A stretch of 64,000 bases of DNA from Geodermatophilaceae bacterium NBWT11 (GCA_014218215.1 CP043652.1:1178001-1242000); one strand, 5' to 3'. Counted from the first letter of the stretch, positions 24,806 through 34,288 are shown. Notes: generated from the sequence alone by a model not told the origin. Program-made: numbers and translations.

Positions 24806-26125
24806 ATGAGCAGCACCCCCTCCCCCGACCGCACCGTCGCCGGCCGCCTCGCCGCCCTCGTCGGTGAGGTCTTCGGCGGCCGCGTCCCGGTCCGGATCCG
24901 CGCCTGGGACGGCAGCGAGGCGGGCCCGACCGACGCACCGGTCGTCGTCCTGAACAGCCGCACCGCACTGCGCCGACTGCTGTGGGACCCCAACGAGCTG
25001 GGCCTGGCCCGGGCCTACGTGGCCGGGGAGATCGACGTGGAGGGCGACCTCGCCGAGGGCCTGTCCCGGGTGTGGTCGCTGGTCCGCGAGCGCCCGCCGG
25101 TGCTGCCCGGCCTGGGCGACCAGCTGCGCTGGGCCCGCACGGCCCTGCGGTTGGGCATCGTGGGGCGTCGTCCGGCCGCGCCCCCGGAGGAGGCCGTGCT
25201 CTCGGGTGAGAAGCACTCCACCGACCGGGACAGCGACGCGATCAGCTACCACTACGACCAGAGCAACGACGTCTACCAGGCACTGCTCGACGAGCACATG
25301 GCCTACTCGTGCGCCTACTTCCGGGAGGACCCGGCCACCGACCCCGGCGCCGCCGACGGCAGCTACACCGTGACCGAGGCCCAGCGGGACAAGCTCGAGC
25401 TGGTCTGCCGCAAGCTCGGCCTCCAGCCGGGCATGCGCCTGCTGGACGTCGGCTGCGGCTGGGGCTCGATGCTGCTCTACGCCGCCCAGCACCACGGCGT
25501 GCACGCCACCGGCGTGACCATCTCCGCCCAGCAGCGCGACCACATCGAGAAGCTGGTCGCCGAGCGCGGGCTGGCCGACCGGGTGACCGTCCGGCTGCAG
25601 GACTACCGGGACGTGCCGATGCCGGCCGAGGGGCCCTACGACGCGATCAGCTCGATCGAGATGAGCGAGCACGTCGGCCAGGAGCAGTACCCGGTCTACG
25701 CCGACACGCTGCACCGGCTGGTCAAGCCCGGCGGGCGGGTCCTCGTGCAGGCCATGAGCCACCCGAGCGCCCCCGGCGGCGGTGCGTTCATCGAGCGGTA
25801 CGTCGCGCCGGACATGCACATGCGCCCGACCTGGGGGACGGCGGAGATGCTCGCCCGCCCCGGCCTGGAGCTGCGCGACGTGGAGAGCATCCGGGAGCAC
25901 TACGACTGGACCGTGCGGGCCTGGGCGCAGCGCCTGGAGGACCGGTGGGACGAGGTCGTGGCGATCATCGGCGTCGCCGGTGCGCGGATCTGGCGGCTCT
26001 ACCTCGCCGGTGGCGGGCTCACCTTCGCCGAGAACCGGATGGGCGTGGACCAGCTGCTCTTCGTCAAGCCGACCGACACCGGCCGCAGCGGCATGCCCGC
26101 CACCCGAGCCCCCTGGTCGCTGTGA
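24806..26125 (+). CDS. Cyclopropane-fatty-acyl-phospholipid synthase family methyltransferase
   Basis: A 439-residue SAM-dependent lipid methyltransferase. The N-terminal half (RVPVRIRAWDGSEAGP, GLARAYVAGEIDVEGDL) is the lipid-binding CFA domain. YHYDQSNDVYQALLDEHMAYSC marks the catalytic fold entry, and LLDVGCGWGSM near residue 211 is the SAM loop. EMSEHVGQEQYPVY and RVLVQAMSHP complete the pattern. It transfers a methylene or methyl group onto the double bond of a phospholipid acyl chain, at the membrane. GGAG lies nine bases before ATG. It overlaps the next gene by GTGA, the same pairing as ufaA1 and Rv0446c in mycobacteria. Whether the product is a cyclopropane or a 10-methyl branch is not decidable here. 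Confidence 0.9.
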   Translation: MSSTPSPDRTVAGRLAALVGEVFGGRVPVRIRAWDGSEAGPTDAPVVVLNSRTALRRLLWDPNELGLARAYVAGEIDVEGDLAEGLSRVWSLVRERPPVLPGLGDQLRWARTALRLGIVGRRPAAPPEEAVLSGEKHSTDRDSDAISYHYDQSNDVYQALLDEHMAYSCAYFREDPATDPGAADGSYTVTEAQRDKLELVCRKLGLQPGMRLLDVGCGWGSMLLYAAQHHGVHATGVTISAQQRDHIEKLVAERGLADRVTVRLQDYRDVPMPAEGPYDAISSIEMSEHVGQEQYPVYADTLHRLVKPGGRVLVQAMSHPSAPGGGAFIERYVAPDMHMRPTWGTAEMLARPGLELRDVESIREHYDWTVRAWAQRLEDRWDEVVAIIGVAGARIWRLYLAGGGLTFAENRMGVDQLLFVKPTDTGRSGMPATRAPWSL

Positions 26126-26943
26126 CGGGGCTGGACTGGGGCGCACTGGGGGTCAACGCCCTCGTCACCCTCGGCGTGCTGCTGGCGGTGTTCACCGGCA
26201 CCTGGCTGCTGGCACTGAGGCTGGGCCGGCACTCGGTGGTCGACGTCGTCTGGGGGCTGGGCTTCGTCGTCGTGTCCCTGGTGGGCCTGGTGATCGCCCG
26301 GGCCGGTGACCACGGCGACCTGGGGCGGCAGCTGCTGGCCCTGGGGCTCACGGCCGCGTGGGGCGTCCGGCTGGCCGTGCACATCGGCCGGCGCAACGGG
26401 TCCCGCGAGGACCCGCGGTACGAGGAGATCGCCGCCCGGGCCACCGGGTCCCCGGCCGCCCACCTCTACCGCCGGGTGTACCTGCCCCAGACGGCGGTGC
26501 TGTTCGTGGTCTCCCTGCCGCTGCAGGTCGCGGCCCACCAGGAGGGCCCGGCCACCTCGGGCTGGCCGTTGGTGGCCGCTCTGCTCGGCGTCGTCGTCTG
26601 GTCGGTGGGGTTCGTCTTCGAGACCGTCGGCGACTGGCAGCTCGAGCGCTTCAAGGCCGACCCGGCCAACCAGGGCGAGGTGAACGACCAGGGGCTCTGG
26701 AAGTACACGCGGCACCCCAACTACTTCGGGGACGCCGCGGTCATGTGGGGCCTGTGGCTGCTCACCGCCGGGCACTGGTCGGGCCTGGTCTTCGTCGTGT
26801 GTCCGGTGCTCATGACGCTGAACCTGGTCAAGGGCTCGGGTGCGGCGATGACCGACAAGCGGATGACGAGCTCCCGTCGCGGCTTCGCCGAGTACGTGGA
26901 ACGCACCAGCGGCTTCGTCCCGCTGCCCCCCAAGAAGCGCTGA
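26122..26943 (+). CDS. DUF1295 membrane protein (steroid-5-alpha-reductase-like fold)
   Basis: A 273-residue multi-pass membrane protein with about six or seven hydrophobic segments. The family signature QGLWKYTRHPNYFGD near residue 195 and the closing SSRRGFAEYVERTSGFVPL place it in DUF1295, which is related to isoprenylcysteine methyltransferases and 5-alpha reductases. Its GTG start overlaps the cfa-like stop, so the two proteins are made together. I infer that it acts on the same lipid, possibly as the reductase completing a methyl-branched chain. It ends 6 bases before a bidirectional hairpin. Confidence 0.85.
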   Translation: MTGLDWGALGVNALVTLGVLLAVFTGTWLLALRLGRHSVVDVVWGLGFVVVSLVGLVIARAGDHGDLGRQLLALGLTAAWGVRLAVHIGRRNGSREDPRYEEIAARATGSPAAHLYRRVYLPQTAVLFVVSLPLQVAAHQEGPATSGWPLVAALLGVVVWSVGFVFETVGDWQLERFKADPANQGEVNDQGLWKYTRHPNYFGDAAVMWGLWLLTAGHWSGLVFVVCPVLMTLNLVKGSGAAMTDKRMTSSRRGFAEYVERTSGFVPLPPKKR

Positions 26944-26949
26944 GCAACG

Positions 26950-26991
26950 ACAGAGGGGCCCCGCAGCCGACCGGCTGCGGGGCCCCTCTGT
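26950..26991. terminator. Bidirectional hairpin terminator
   Basis: ACAGAGGGGCCCCGCAGCCG pairs perfectly with the reverse complement after a two-base centre (20-base arms). It separates the DUF1295 gene (+) from rplA (-). Confidence 0.85.
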
Positions 26992-27004
26992 TCGTGCGCT
27001 GGTG

Positions 27005-27727
27005 TCAGACCTGGGAGGCCTCGTCGACCAGCAGGTTGCGGGTGCGGTTCGGGTCGACCTGGATGCCCGGGCCCATCGTCGTGGAGACGGTGACCTTGCG
27101 GACGTACCGGCCCTTGGCGGCCGAGGGCTTCGCGCGCAGGACCTCGTCGAGGGCGGCGGCGTAGTTCTCCACCAGCTTGGCCTCGTCGAAGGAGACCTTG
27201 CCGATCACCAGGTGCAGGTTCGACTGCTTGTCGACGCGAAAGTTGATCTTACCGCCCTTGATGTCGTTGACGGCCTTGGTGACGTCGGGGGTCACGGTGC
27301 CCGTCTTCGGGTTCGGCATCAGGCCACGGGGGCCGAGGATGCGGGCGATGCGACCGACCTTGGCCATCTGGTCCGGCGTCGCGATCGCGGCGTCGAAGTC
27401 CAGGAAGCCGCCCTGGATGCGCTCGATCAGGTCGTCGGACCCGACGACGTCGGCGCCGGCGGCCTCGGCCTCGGCGGCCTTGTCACCGGTGGCGAAGACG
27501 ATGACGCGGGCGGTCTTGCCGGTGCCGTGGGGCAGGTTGACCGTGCCGCGGACCATCTGGTCGGCCTTGCGCGGGTCGACACCCAGGCGCATGGCGACCT
27601 CGACGGTCGCGTCGTAGGACGTGGTCGACGTCTGCTTGGCCAGACCGGCAGCCTGCAGGGGGCTGTACAGCTGGTTGGCGTCGACGAGCTCGGCTGCCTT
27701 GCGGTAGCCCTTTCCGTGCTTGGCCAT
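27005..27727 (-). CDS. rplA: Ribosomal protein uL1
   Basis: A 240-residue protein of the mobile L1 stalk, which assists release of tRNA from the E site. [16 protein letters not shown] begins the product; ATG at 27727 has AGGAGG seven bases upstream, and the longer frame to 27799 is not needed. [14 protein letters not shown], the signature of the family, and the C-terminal [17 protein letters not shown] are present. It follows rplK by 110 bases and ends at the shared hairpin terminator. Confidence 0.97.
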   Translation of the reverse strand: MAKHGKGYRKAAELVDANQLYSPLQAAGLAKQTSTTSYDATVEVAMRLGVDPRKADQMVRGTVNLPHGTGKTARVIVFATGDKAAEAEAAGADVVGSDDLIERIQGGFLDFDAAIATPDQMAKVGRIARILGPRGLMPNPKTGTVTPDVTKAVNDIKGGKINFRVDKQSNLHLVIGKVSFDEAKLVENYAAALDEVLRAKPSAAKGRYVRKVTVSTTMGPGIQVDPNRTRNLLVDEASQV

Positions 27728-27837
27728 TCGAGGTCCTCCTCGTTCGAGCCGCCCGGGGGCGACTGGCGTGGTGTGCGGGCCTGGCCGGCCCTCCCACAAG
27801 AGCGTTGGTGCAGGTGCGGGGGTGGTGCCCGTCCCGA

Positions 27838-28266
27838 CTAGGAGACGGTGATGCCCATCGACCGGGCGGTGCCGGCGATGATCTTCTCGGCCTCGTCGAG
27901 GTCGTTGGCGTTCAGGTCGACCATCTTGGTCTGGGCGATCTCCCGGACCTGGTCACGCGTGACGCTGGCGACCTTGGTCTTGTGCGGCTCGCCCGAGCCC
28001 TTCTCGACACCGGCGGCCTTGAGCAGCATGCGCGCGGCCGGCGGGGTCTTGGTGACGAAGGTGAACGAACGGTCCTCGAACACCGAGATCTCGACGGGGA
28101 CGACGTCCCCGCGCTGGGACTCGGTCTCGGCGTTGTACGCCTTGCAGAACTCCATGATGTTGACGCCGTGCTGGCCGAGCGCCGGACCGACGGGCGGGGC
28201 GGGGGTGGCCGCACCGGCCTTGATCTGGAGCTTGATGACCGCGGTCAACCGCTTCCTGGGGGGCAT
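27838..28266 (-). CDS. rplK: Ribosomal protein uL11
   Basis: A 142-residue protein that binds the GTPase centre of 23S rRNA and takes part in the stringent response through RelA. The N-terminal proline-rich switch [15 protein letters not shown], where thiopeptide antibiotics contact the protein, is intact. The C-terminal RNA-binding domain ([18 protein letters not shown]) is standard. It follows nusG by 55 bases in the usual secE-nusG-rplK-rplA order. Confidence 0.98.
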   Translation of the reverse strand: MPPRKRLTAVIKLQIKAGAATPAPPVGPALGQHGVNIMEFCKAYNAETESQRGDVVPVEISVFEDRSFTFVTKTPPAARMLLKAAGVEKGSGEPHKTKVASVTRDQVREIAQTKMVDLNANDLDEAEKIIAGTARSMGITVS

Positions 28267-28321
28267 GACTTCCTCTTCTTGTCGTTCAGGGGGTGGTGCA
28301 GTTCAGCCGGGCTCGATCTGA

Positions 28322-29254
28322 CTAGATCTTCTGTACCTGGCTGAAGGACAGCTCGACCGGGGTCTCCCGGCCGAAGATGGAGACGAGCACCTGCAGCTTC
28401 TGCTGCTCGGCGTTGATCTCGTTGATGGTCGCCGGGAGGGTCGCGAACGGCCCGTCCATGACGGTGACGGACTCGCCGACCTCGAAGTCGACCAGCGGGG
28501 TGGAGGACCCGCCACCGGCGGCCGGGGTGGACTCGGCCGAGGCCGACTGCTGCGGGGTGGTCGCCGGGACCAGGAGCTTGACGACCTCGTCGATGCTCAG
28601 CGGCGAGGGCCGCGAGGTGGCGCCCACGAAGCCGGTGACGCCGGGGGTGTTGCGGACCGCACCCCAGGAGTCGTCGGTGAGGTCCATCCGGACGAGCAGG
28701 TAGCCGGGCAGCACCTTGCGGTTCACCTGGACCCGCTTGCCGTTCTTGATCTCGGTGACCTCCTCGGTGGGGACCTCGATCTGGAAGATGAAGTCCTCCA
28801 TGTCCAGCGAGGTGATCCGCGACTCGAGGTTGGTCTTGACCTTGTTCTCGTAACCGGCGTACGAGTGGATGACGTACCAGTCGCCGAACGCGCGGGTCAG
28901 CGCCTTGCGCATCGCCTCGGCGGGGTCCTCGTCCTCCTCCTCGGCGGTCGCGAGGACCTCCTCGGTGAGGGGGTCGTGGTCGGGGGCCGGCTCGGTGGCG
29001 GTGTCGCCGACGAGCGCGTCGTCGACGGCGCCGCGGGCGTTGCCGCTGCCCCCGGCGACGGCGTCGGCCATCGGGTTGTCGGCGGTCAGGTCGGCGGTGT
29101 CGACGGAGCCCTCGGCCGCACCGGTCTCGCGCAGCCCGGTCTCGGCGTCGACGGCACCGGTCGCAGCGTCGACGTCGGCGTCGGCCGCCGGCTCGTCGAG
29201 GGTGCTCTCGGTGGCGGCGTCGACGGCCTCGTCGGTCTCGCGGGGGTCGGTCAC
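28322..29254 (-). CDS. nusG: Transcription elongation/termination factor NusG
   Basis: A 310-residue protein, long for NusG. A highly acidic, Ala-rich N-terminal extension of about 120 residues precedes the NGN domain ([38 protein letters not shown]). The C-terminal KOW domain is present ([19 protein letters not shown]). The linker between NGN and KOW carries an extra Ser/Ala/Gly-rich insertion ([17 protein letters not shown]). NusG bridges RNA polymerase to Rho or to ribosomal protein S10. GTG at 29254 starts the product. Acidic N-terminal extensions are common in actinobacterial NusG. Confidence 0.96.
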   Translation of the reverse strand: MTDPRETDEAVDAATESTLDEPAADADVDAATGAVDAETGLRETGAAEGSVDTADLTADNPMADAVAGGSGNARGAVDDALVGDTATEPAPDHDPLTEEVLATAEEEDEDPAEAMRKALTRAFGDWYVIHSYAGYENKVKTNLESRITSLDMEDFIFQIEVPTEEVTEIKNGKRVQVNRKVLPGYLLVRMDLTDDSWGAVRNTPGVTGFVGATSRPSPLSIDEVVKLLVPATTPQQSASAESTPAAGGGSSTPLVDFEVGESVTVMDGPFATLPATINEINAEQQKLQVLVSIFGRETPVELSFSQVQKI

Positions 29255-29312
29255 GGGGAGGTTCTCTTTCCTGTGCGTCGGTGGTGCGGTGGAGCGTGCG
29301 GAGTGCTGTGGG

Positions 29313-29999
29313 TCAGCCGAAGACGGCGATGACGCCCTGGGCGAAGAGGATGTCCAGGCCGGCGACCAGCGCGACCATGAAGGCCACGAAGACGATCACC
29401 ACGGTCGTGTAGGTGATGAGCTCGCGGCGACCGGGCCAGATGACCTTGCGGAGCTCGGCGACGACCTCCCGCAGGAAGCGGCCGATGCTGCGCTTGTCGC
29501 GCAGCTCGGCAGCGCGGGCCCGCTCGGCGTCGGCGCGGGTGCGGGTGCCGCCGTCGGCGTCCTTGCCGGCCGAGCTCTTGCCGGCCGTCGAGCCGCGCGC
29601 GGGCCGGGTGGTGCTCGCCTCGCTCGCCGGGCGGCCGCCGGGCCGGTCGCGTCGACGCACCCGGGCGGCCGGAGCCGCGTCCCCGGTGTCCTCGTCCTCG
29701 TCGTCGTCAGCCGTGATGGCACCGCGACGACGACGGGTCGGGGTGGCGACCACCTTGTCCTCGTCCTCGGCGGCCTCGGTGGCGACGGCGTCCTCGGCGG
29801 CCTCGAGCTCGGCGGCGTCGTCGACCCCGGGGGTCTCGGCGTCGATCTGCTCGTCGGTCAGCTCGCCCTCGGACGTGCTCTCGGCGGGGCCGTCGGAGGC
29901 ACCGGCAGCGCTGCTGCCCGTGCTGCCCGTGGCGTCGGCGGCGTCACCGGAGGAACGGCGTGCTCGCCCGTCCTCGGTGCCCGGCTCCTCGTCGCTCAC
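29313..29999 (-). CDS. secE: Protein translocase subunit SecE with long acidic N-terminal tail
   Basis: A 228-residue protein. The C-terminal 70 residues are the SecE core ([24 protein letters not shown], one transmembrane helix [20 protein letters not shown]). About 155 residues before it are low-complexity and rich in Ala, Asp, Glu, Ser, Thr and Arg. I choose GTG at 29999, after which the product reads [10 protein letters not shown]; upstream residues in the same frame run into tRNA-Trp. SecE clamps SecY in the membrane. Both SecE and the next gene NusG carry disordered acidic tails. Confidence 0.92.
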   Translation of the reverse strand: MSDEEPGTEDGRARRSSGDAADATGSTGSSAAGASDGPAESTSEGELTDEQIDAETPGVDDAAELEAAEDAVATEAAEDEDKVVATPTRRRRGAITADDDEDEDTGDAAPAARVRRRDRPGGRPASEASTTRPARGSTAGKSSAGKDADGGTRTRADAERARAAELRDKRSIGRFLREVVAELRKVIWPGRRELITYTTVVIVFVAFMVALVAGLDILFAQGVIAVFG

Positions 30000-30124
30000 T
30001 GCGCCTCGCCTCGTCTGTGGTCCGTCGGTGGTCCCGCCCGCGACCGCACCGGGCGGCCGTGACCGGTCCGGCGAGCCGCACGGTGGCGGGTCGTGCACAC
30101 CGCCGGTGGCGCCGACGGCACGAG

Positions 30125-30197
<73 letters not shown>

Positions 30198-30325
30198 AGG
30201 TGGCCGCCCCCGGGGGGACGGACACCGGGGCACCTGCCTGACGACGGCGCGGTCGGGCCACCCGAGGACTTCCACAGGTGGGACCGGGGCACGCCGGTGA
30301 CAGGGTCAGGAACCCCAGGACGAGA

Positions 30326-30331
30326 AGTGTA
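30326..30331 (-). promoter_or_regulatory. Candidate -10 box for the tRNA-Trp / secE-nusG transcript
   Basis: TACACT on the minus strand fits TANNNT and is about 130 bases before tRNA-Trp. No good -35 is found. The 184-base gap 30198-30381 otherwise shows no gene. Confidence 0.3.
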
Positions 30332-30381
30332 CGGGACCGGGTGCGACGGCAGCCACCACGCCGTCGGGGTGGACTGACACG

Positions 30382-31707
30382 ATGGTGCCCATGACCGCCT
30401 CGCCTGCGCCGGGGAGCGGCTCGTCCGAGCCCACGACCCCGGTCCCCGCCCCGTCGTCCGCCCCGTCGTCCGCGGCCGCCCCGAGCACGTCGACCGGTTC
30501 GCCCGCCGACCGCCGGGTCTCCCGCCGGATCGGCGCGATCGCGGAGTCCGCGACGCTGGCCGTCGACGCCAGGGCCAAGGCGCTCAAGGCCGCCGGCAAG
30601 CCGGTCATCGGCTTCGGCGCCGGGGAGCCGGACTTCCCGACCCCGGACTACGTCGTCGCCGCCGCCGTCGCCGCGGCGCAGGACCCGAAGTACCACCGCT
30701 ACACCCCCGCCGGCGGGCTCCCCGCGCTCAAGGAGGCGATCGTCGCCAAGACGCTGCGCGACTCCGGCGTGCGGGCCACCCCGGCCGACGTGCTGGTGAC
30801 CAACGGCGGCAAGCAGGCCGTCTACGAGGCCCTGGCCACCATGCTCGACCCCGGTGACGAGGTGCTCCTGCCGGCGCCGTACTGGACCACCTACCCCGAG
30901 GCCATCCGGCTGGCCGGCGGCGTGCCCGTGCCAGTCGTCGCCGACGAGCAGTCGGGCTACCTGGTCTCGGTGCGGCAGCTGGAGGCCGCGCGCACCGAGA
31001 AGACCAAGGTGCTGCTGTTCTGCTCCCCGTCCAACCCGACCGGCGCGGTCTACCCGCCCGAGCAGGTCGAGGAGATCGGCCGCTGGGCCTACGAGTCGGG
31101 CCTCTGGGTGCTCACCGACGAGATCTACGAGCACCTGACCTACGGCGGGGTGACCGCCCCCTCGATGCCGGCCGTCGTGCCCGAGCTGCAGTCCCGCTGC
31201 GTGATCGTCAACGGGGTCGCCAAGACCTACGCGATGACCGGCTGGCGGGTCGGCTGGATCCTCGGCCCCTCCGACGTCGTCAAGGCCGCGACCAACCTGC
31301 AGTCGCACGCCACCTCGAACGTGGCCAACGTGTCCCAGGTGGCGGCGATCGCGGCGCTCACCGGCGACCTGTCGGCGGTCGACGCCATGAAGGTCGCCTT
31401 CGACCGCCGTCGGCACCTGATCGTGGACATGCTGCGGGAGATCCCGGGCATCGCCTGCCCCGAGCCCCAGGGCGCCTTCTACGTCTACCCGTCGGTCAAG
31501 GCCCTGCTGGGGCGGGAGATCGCCGGGCGGACGCCCACGACCAGCGTGGAGCTGGCCGAGCTGATCCTGGAGGAGGCCGAGGTCGCCGTCGTCCCCGGCG
31601 AGGCCTTCGGCACCCCTGGCTACCTGCGGCTGTCCTACGCCCTCGGGGACGACGACCTGGTCGAGGGCGTCACCCGGATGCAGCGGCTGCTCGGCACCGC
31701 CGGCTGA
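30382..31707 (+). CDS. aspC: Class I aminotransferase (aspartate-type), PLP-dependent
   Basis: A 441-residue fold-type I aminotransferase. After a disordered Pro/Ser/Ala tail of about 45 residues come [13 protein letters not shown]-like residues ([17 protein letters not shown]) and the [11 protein letters not shown] cofactor region. [22 protein letters not shown] and the PLP-lysine motif [16 protein letters not shown] follow, with the conserved RLSYAL Arg near the C-terminus. It most likely interconverts aspartate and oxaloacetate, since the gene next to secE in Streptomyces is annotated aspC. Start ATG 30382 has a second ATG at 30391 in frame. It converges with the M1 peptidase gene only 7 bases away. 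Confidence 0.88.
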   Translation: MVPMTASPAPGSGSSEPTTPVPAPSSAPSSAAAPSTSTGSPADRRVSRRIGAIAESATLAVDARAKALKAAGKPVIGFGAGEPDFPTPDYVVAAAVAAAQDPKYHRYTPAGGLPALKEAIVAKTLRDSGVRATPADVLVTNGGKQAVYEALATMLDPGDEVLLPAPYWTTYPEAIRLAGGVPVPVVADEQSGYLVSVRQLEAARTEKTKVLLFCSPSNPTGAVYPPEQVEEIGRWAYESGLWVLTDEIYEHLTYGGVTAPSMPAVVPELQSRCVIVNGVAKTYAMTGWRVGWILGPSDVVKAATNLQSHATSNVANVSQVAAIAALTGDLSAVDAMKVAFDRRRHLIVDMLREIPGIACPEPQGAFYVYPSVKALLGREIAGRTPTTSVELAELILEEAEVAVVPGEAFGTPGYLRLSYALGDDDLVEGVTRMQRLLGTAG

Positions 31708-31714
31708 CTCCTCC

Positions 31715-33151
31715 TCAGTCGGGCAGGTCGTCCTCGTCCAGCGCGCCGGCCTCGACCAGCACCCGGGTCGCGGCCGGCAGGTCGGCCAGGGCGAGGGCGA
31801 GGTCGGCCGGGGTCGCCGTCGTCCACGCGGTGGCGTCGACGTAACAGCGGACCGCGGTGTCGAAGGCCTCGGCCCCCGCGGCGTCCCGCGCCTCGGCCAG
31901 TGCCGCGGCCCCCTTCCCGTAGACGGTCTCGACGTACGCCGCATCGGTCGGGAAGTCGGCCATCGTGCCGCCGACCGGGGCCTCCTCGGCCAGCGCCTGC
32001 TCGACGTGCGCCGGGGAGAGCGCCCCCTCGACGGACTCGGCGTAGCTGGCGAAGGCCTCGTCGAGCCACGGGTCGCGGTACTGGTCGTCGCCGACCATCC
32101 CGTAGAACCACATGTGGGCCACCTCGTGCAGCAGGACCACCGGAGCCGCGCTGGCCAGCAGGATCGAGCTCGGGTACTCGATCCCGCCGCCGTAGTCGGG
32201 CAGCACGGGCACGGTCAGCGTGGCGTAGGGGAACGGGCCGAAGCGCTCGGCGAGGCGCTCCACGTCCTGAGCGGTGGCGTCGGCGACCTCCTGGGGGTCC
32301 TGGCGGTCACCGGCCAGCACGCCCGCGGTGACGCGCACCCCGTCCACCTCGGCGGAGGCGGTGGTGAAGCTGCCGACGGCGACGCTGACGTCGCGGGCCA
32401 CCGGCTCCCGCGAGGTCCACCGCCGGCGTCCGTCGCCGGCGCCGGTGGGCTCGGCCTGGTCACCGGTCATCAGCACGGTGAGCTCGGCCGGCGCCTCGAC
32501 GGTGATCCGGGTGTCGGCGACAGGACTGGAGGCCGTCTCGCCCAGCAGGTCGACGAACGGGGCGCGGGACCAGCCGACCCCCGGTTCCCAGGCCAGCAGC
32601 GGCGCCCCGCTGGCCCACCAGGACACCTCGTCGTCGGTGCCGACGCGGTCGAAGCCGCCCTCGCCGAGGGTCAGCGTGAACGCCAGCGTCACCTCGGTGG
32701 CGTCACCGGCGGCCAGTTCGTCGGAGAGCTCCACGACGTACGCCCCGCCGGGTCCGGCGGCGCCCAGCGACTCGTAGGACCCGGCTGCCACGTCGTCGCC
32801 GGTCACGTCGTCGACGACCAGGGAGGAACCCGCCTCGGCCGAGCCCGGGGCGTTGGGCACCAGCCGGAACACCAGCTCGTCGACGTCGAGGTCCGGGGTG
32901 AAGACGACGGTCTCGGTGCCGGTGACGGTCCGCCGGTCCTCGGACAGGTCGAAGGAGAGCGCCACCTGCGGGCGGTCCGGGTCGGGGGCCGCCCGCTCGT
33001 CCGGACACGCCGCAGCGCCCGTGGGCGGCTCGGTGGCGGTGGCCGCGGGGGTGTCGGCGACGTCGGCGACCCGCTCGGCGAACGAGGTGCACCCGGTGAG
33101 GACCAGGACGCCGCCGAGGGCAGCGGCGGTCAGCCTGCCGCGCCCGGTCAC
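31715..33151 (-). CDS. M1-family metallopeptidase lipoprotein
   Basis: A 478-residue protein with a lipoprotein signal (AAALGGVLVLTGC). The zinc site is HEVAHMWFYGMVGDDQYRDP with WLDEAFASY supplying the third ligand Glu, the HEXXH...E pattern of M1 aminopeptidases. The substrate-binding GXMEN motif is replaced by GGGIEYPS, as in M1-like relatives. It is shorter than classical M1 enzymes because it lacks the C-terminal helical domain. It starts four bases after hadB and is probably co-transcribed with it; a catalytic link to HadAB is not evident. Confidence 0.85.
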   Translation of the reverse strand: MTGRGRLTAAALGGVLVLTGCTSFAERVADVADTPAATATEPPTGAAACPDERAAPDPDRPQVALSFDLSEDRRTVTGTETVVFTPDLDVDELVFRLVPNAPGSAEAGSSLVVDDVTGDDVAAGSYESLGAAGPGGAYVVELSDELAAGDATEVTLAFTLTLGEGGFDRVGTDDEVSWWASGAPLLAWEPGVGWSRAPFVDLLGETASSPVADTRITVEAPAELTVLMTGDQAEPTGAGDGRRRWTSREPVARDVSVAVGSFTTASAEVDGVRVTAGVLAGDRQDPQEVADATAQDVERLAERFGPFPYATLTVPVLPDYGGGIEYPSSILLASAAPVVLLHEVAHMWFYGMVGDDQYRDPWLDEAFASYAESVEGALSPAHVEQALAEEAPVGGTMADFPTDAAYVETVYGKGAAALAEARDAAGAEAFDTAVRCYVDATAWTTATPADLALALADLPAATRVLVEAGALDEDDLPD

Positions 33152-33155
33152 GGAC

Positions 33156-33584
33156 TCAGCTCAGGACGACGACGGCACGGGCGAGGGACAGCACCTTCTC
33201 GCCACCGCTGGTGACCGTGAGGTCCACGCGGACCCGCTGGTCCTCCTGCAGGGCCGCCACCCGGCCGCGGACGACGACCTCGGCCCCCACGCCGTCGTCG
33301 GGCACCACGACGGGGCGGCTGAAGCGGACGGAGTACTCCACCAGGGCGCCGGGGTCACCGGCCCAGGCGGTGACGGCACGGGCGGCCAGACCCGCGGTGA
33401 GCATGCCGTGCGCGATCACGCCGGGCAGGCCCACCTCGGTGGCGACCCGCTCGTTCCAGTGGATGACGTTGAAGTCACCCGAGGCGCCGGCGTAGCGCAC
33501 GAGATCGGCCCGGGTGACCGGGAAGACCTGTTCGGGCAGCTCGGTGCCCACCTCGACGTCGGCGAACCGGACGGCGGCGCTCAC
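33156..33584 (-). CDS. hadB: MaoC-like dehydratase, HadB type
   Basis: A 142-residue single hot-dog-fold MaoC-domain protein. The hydratase motif is visible in YAGASGDFNVIHWNERVATEVGL followed by GVIAHGMLTAGLAARAV, with the catalytic Asp and His (D-x-N-x-I-H). With HadA it forms a (3R)-hydroxyacyl-ACP dehydratase for fatty-acid elongation. Its GTG start overlaps the hadA stop by GTGA. The order rpmG-hadA-hadB is that of Mycobacterium, but hadC is absent here. Confidence 0.87.
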   Translation of the reverse strand: MSAAVRFADVEVGTELPEQVFPVTRADLVRYAGASGDFNVIHWNERVATEVGLPGVIAHGMLTAGLAARAVTAWAGDPGALVEYSVRFSRPVVVPDDGVGAEVVVRGRVAALQEDQRVRVDLTVTSGGEKVLSLARAVVVLS

Positions 33585-34027
33585 GCGGTGCCCCGGGCGA
33601 CCAGCATCGAGCTGGTGCGGCAGACGGGCTCGCCGTCCTCGGTGGTGAGGTCCACCCGGGTGGTGAGCATGTCGTTGCCGGCCACGCTGCGGACCGCCTC
33701 GACCGAGGCGGTGGCGACGAGGCGGTCCCCGGCCCGGATCGGGCGGTGGTGCACGAACCTCTGCTCGCCGTGCACGACGCGGCTGTAGTCGATGGAGACC
33801 TCGGGGTCGGCCAGCACGACCTCCCCGGCACCCAGGCTCAGCACGATGGCGAACGTGGGCGGGGCGATGACGTCGGGGTGGCCGGCCGCCCGGGCGGCCT
33901 CGGGGTCGACGTACACCGGGTCGGGGTCACCGAGAGCGCGGGCGAACTCGGCGATCTTCTCGCGACCCACCTCGTACACGACGGAGGGCGGGTAGCTGCG
34001 CCCGACCAGTCCTGCGTCCAGCGCCAT
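33581..34027 (-). CDS. hadA: MaoC-like dehydratase, HadA type
   Basis: A 148-residue protein of the HadA/FAS1-type MaoC subfamily. ATG at 34027 gives MALDAGLVGRSYPPS, and the upstream part of this frame overlaps rpmG in another frame, so I reject it. It contains YEVGREKIAEFARALGDPDPVYVD and APPTFAIVLSLG, the cofactor-side motifs of the non-catalytic or substrate-binding partner. VHGEQRFVHHRPIRAGDRL follows. It pairs with HadB in the next gene. Confidence 0.87.
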   Translation of the reverse strand: MALDAGLVGRSYPPSVVYEVGREKIAEFARALGDPDPVYVDPEAARAAGHPDVIAPPTFAIVLSLGAGEVVLADPEVSIDYSRVVHGEQRFVHHRPIRAGDRLVATASVEAVRSVAGNDMLTTRVDLTTEDGEPVCRTSSMLVARGTA

Positions 34028-34068
34028 GCTCCCCGCCCTCCGTCGACGTCCTGCGTGTCCTGCTGGGG

Positions 34069-34233
34069 TCAGCGGGTCTCGCGGTGGACGGTGTGCTTCT
34101 TGTCCGTGGGGCAGTACTTCTTCAGCTCGAGCCGGTCGGGGTCGTTCCGACGGTTCTTGCGGGTGATGTAGTTGCGGTTCTTGCACTCCTGGCAGGCCAG
34201 GGTGATCTTCGGGCGTACGTCGGTGGCTGCCAT
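34069..34233 (-). CDS. rpmG: Ribosomal protein bL33
   Basis: A 54-residue protein beginning [21 protein letters not shown] and ending HTVHRETR, clearly bL33. The first CxxC zinc pair (CQEC) is present, but the second site reads KYCPTDKKH with only one Cys, so it has three rather than four Cys ligands. ATG at 34233 starts it. It lies between tRNA-Met and hadA, as rpmG2 does in Mycobacterium tuberculosis. Confidence 0.95.
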   Translation of the reverse strand: MAATDVRPKITLACQECKNRNYITRKNRRNDPDRLELKKYCPTDKKHTVHRETR

Positions 34234-34288
34234 GAGCGTTTCCTCGCCTTGTGGTGATCAGTGGTGTGCGGGGGGACCCCCGACACGG

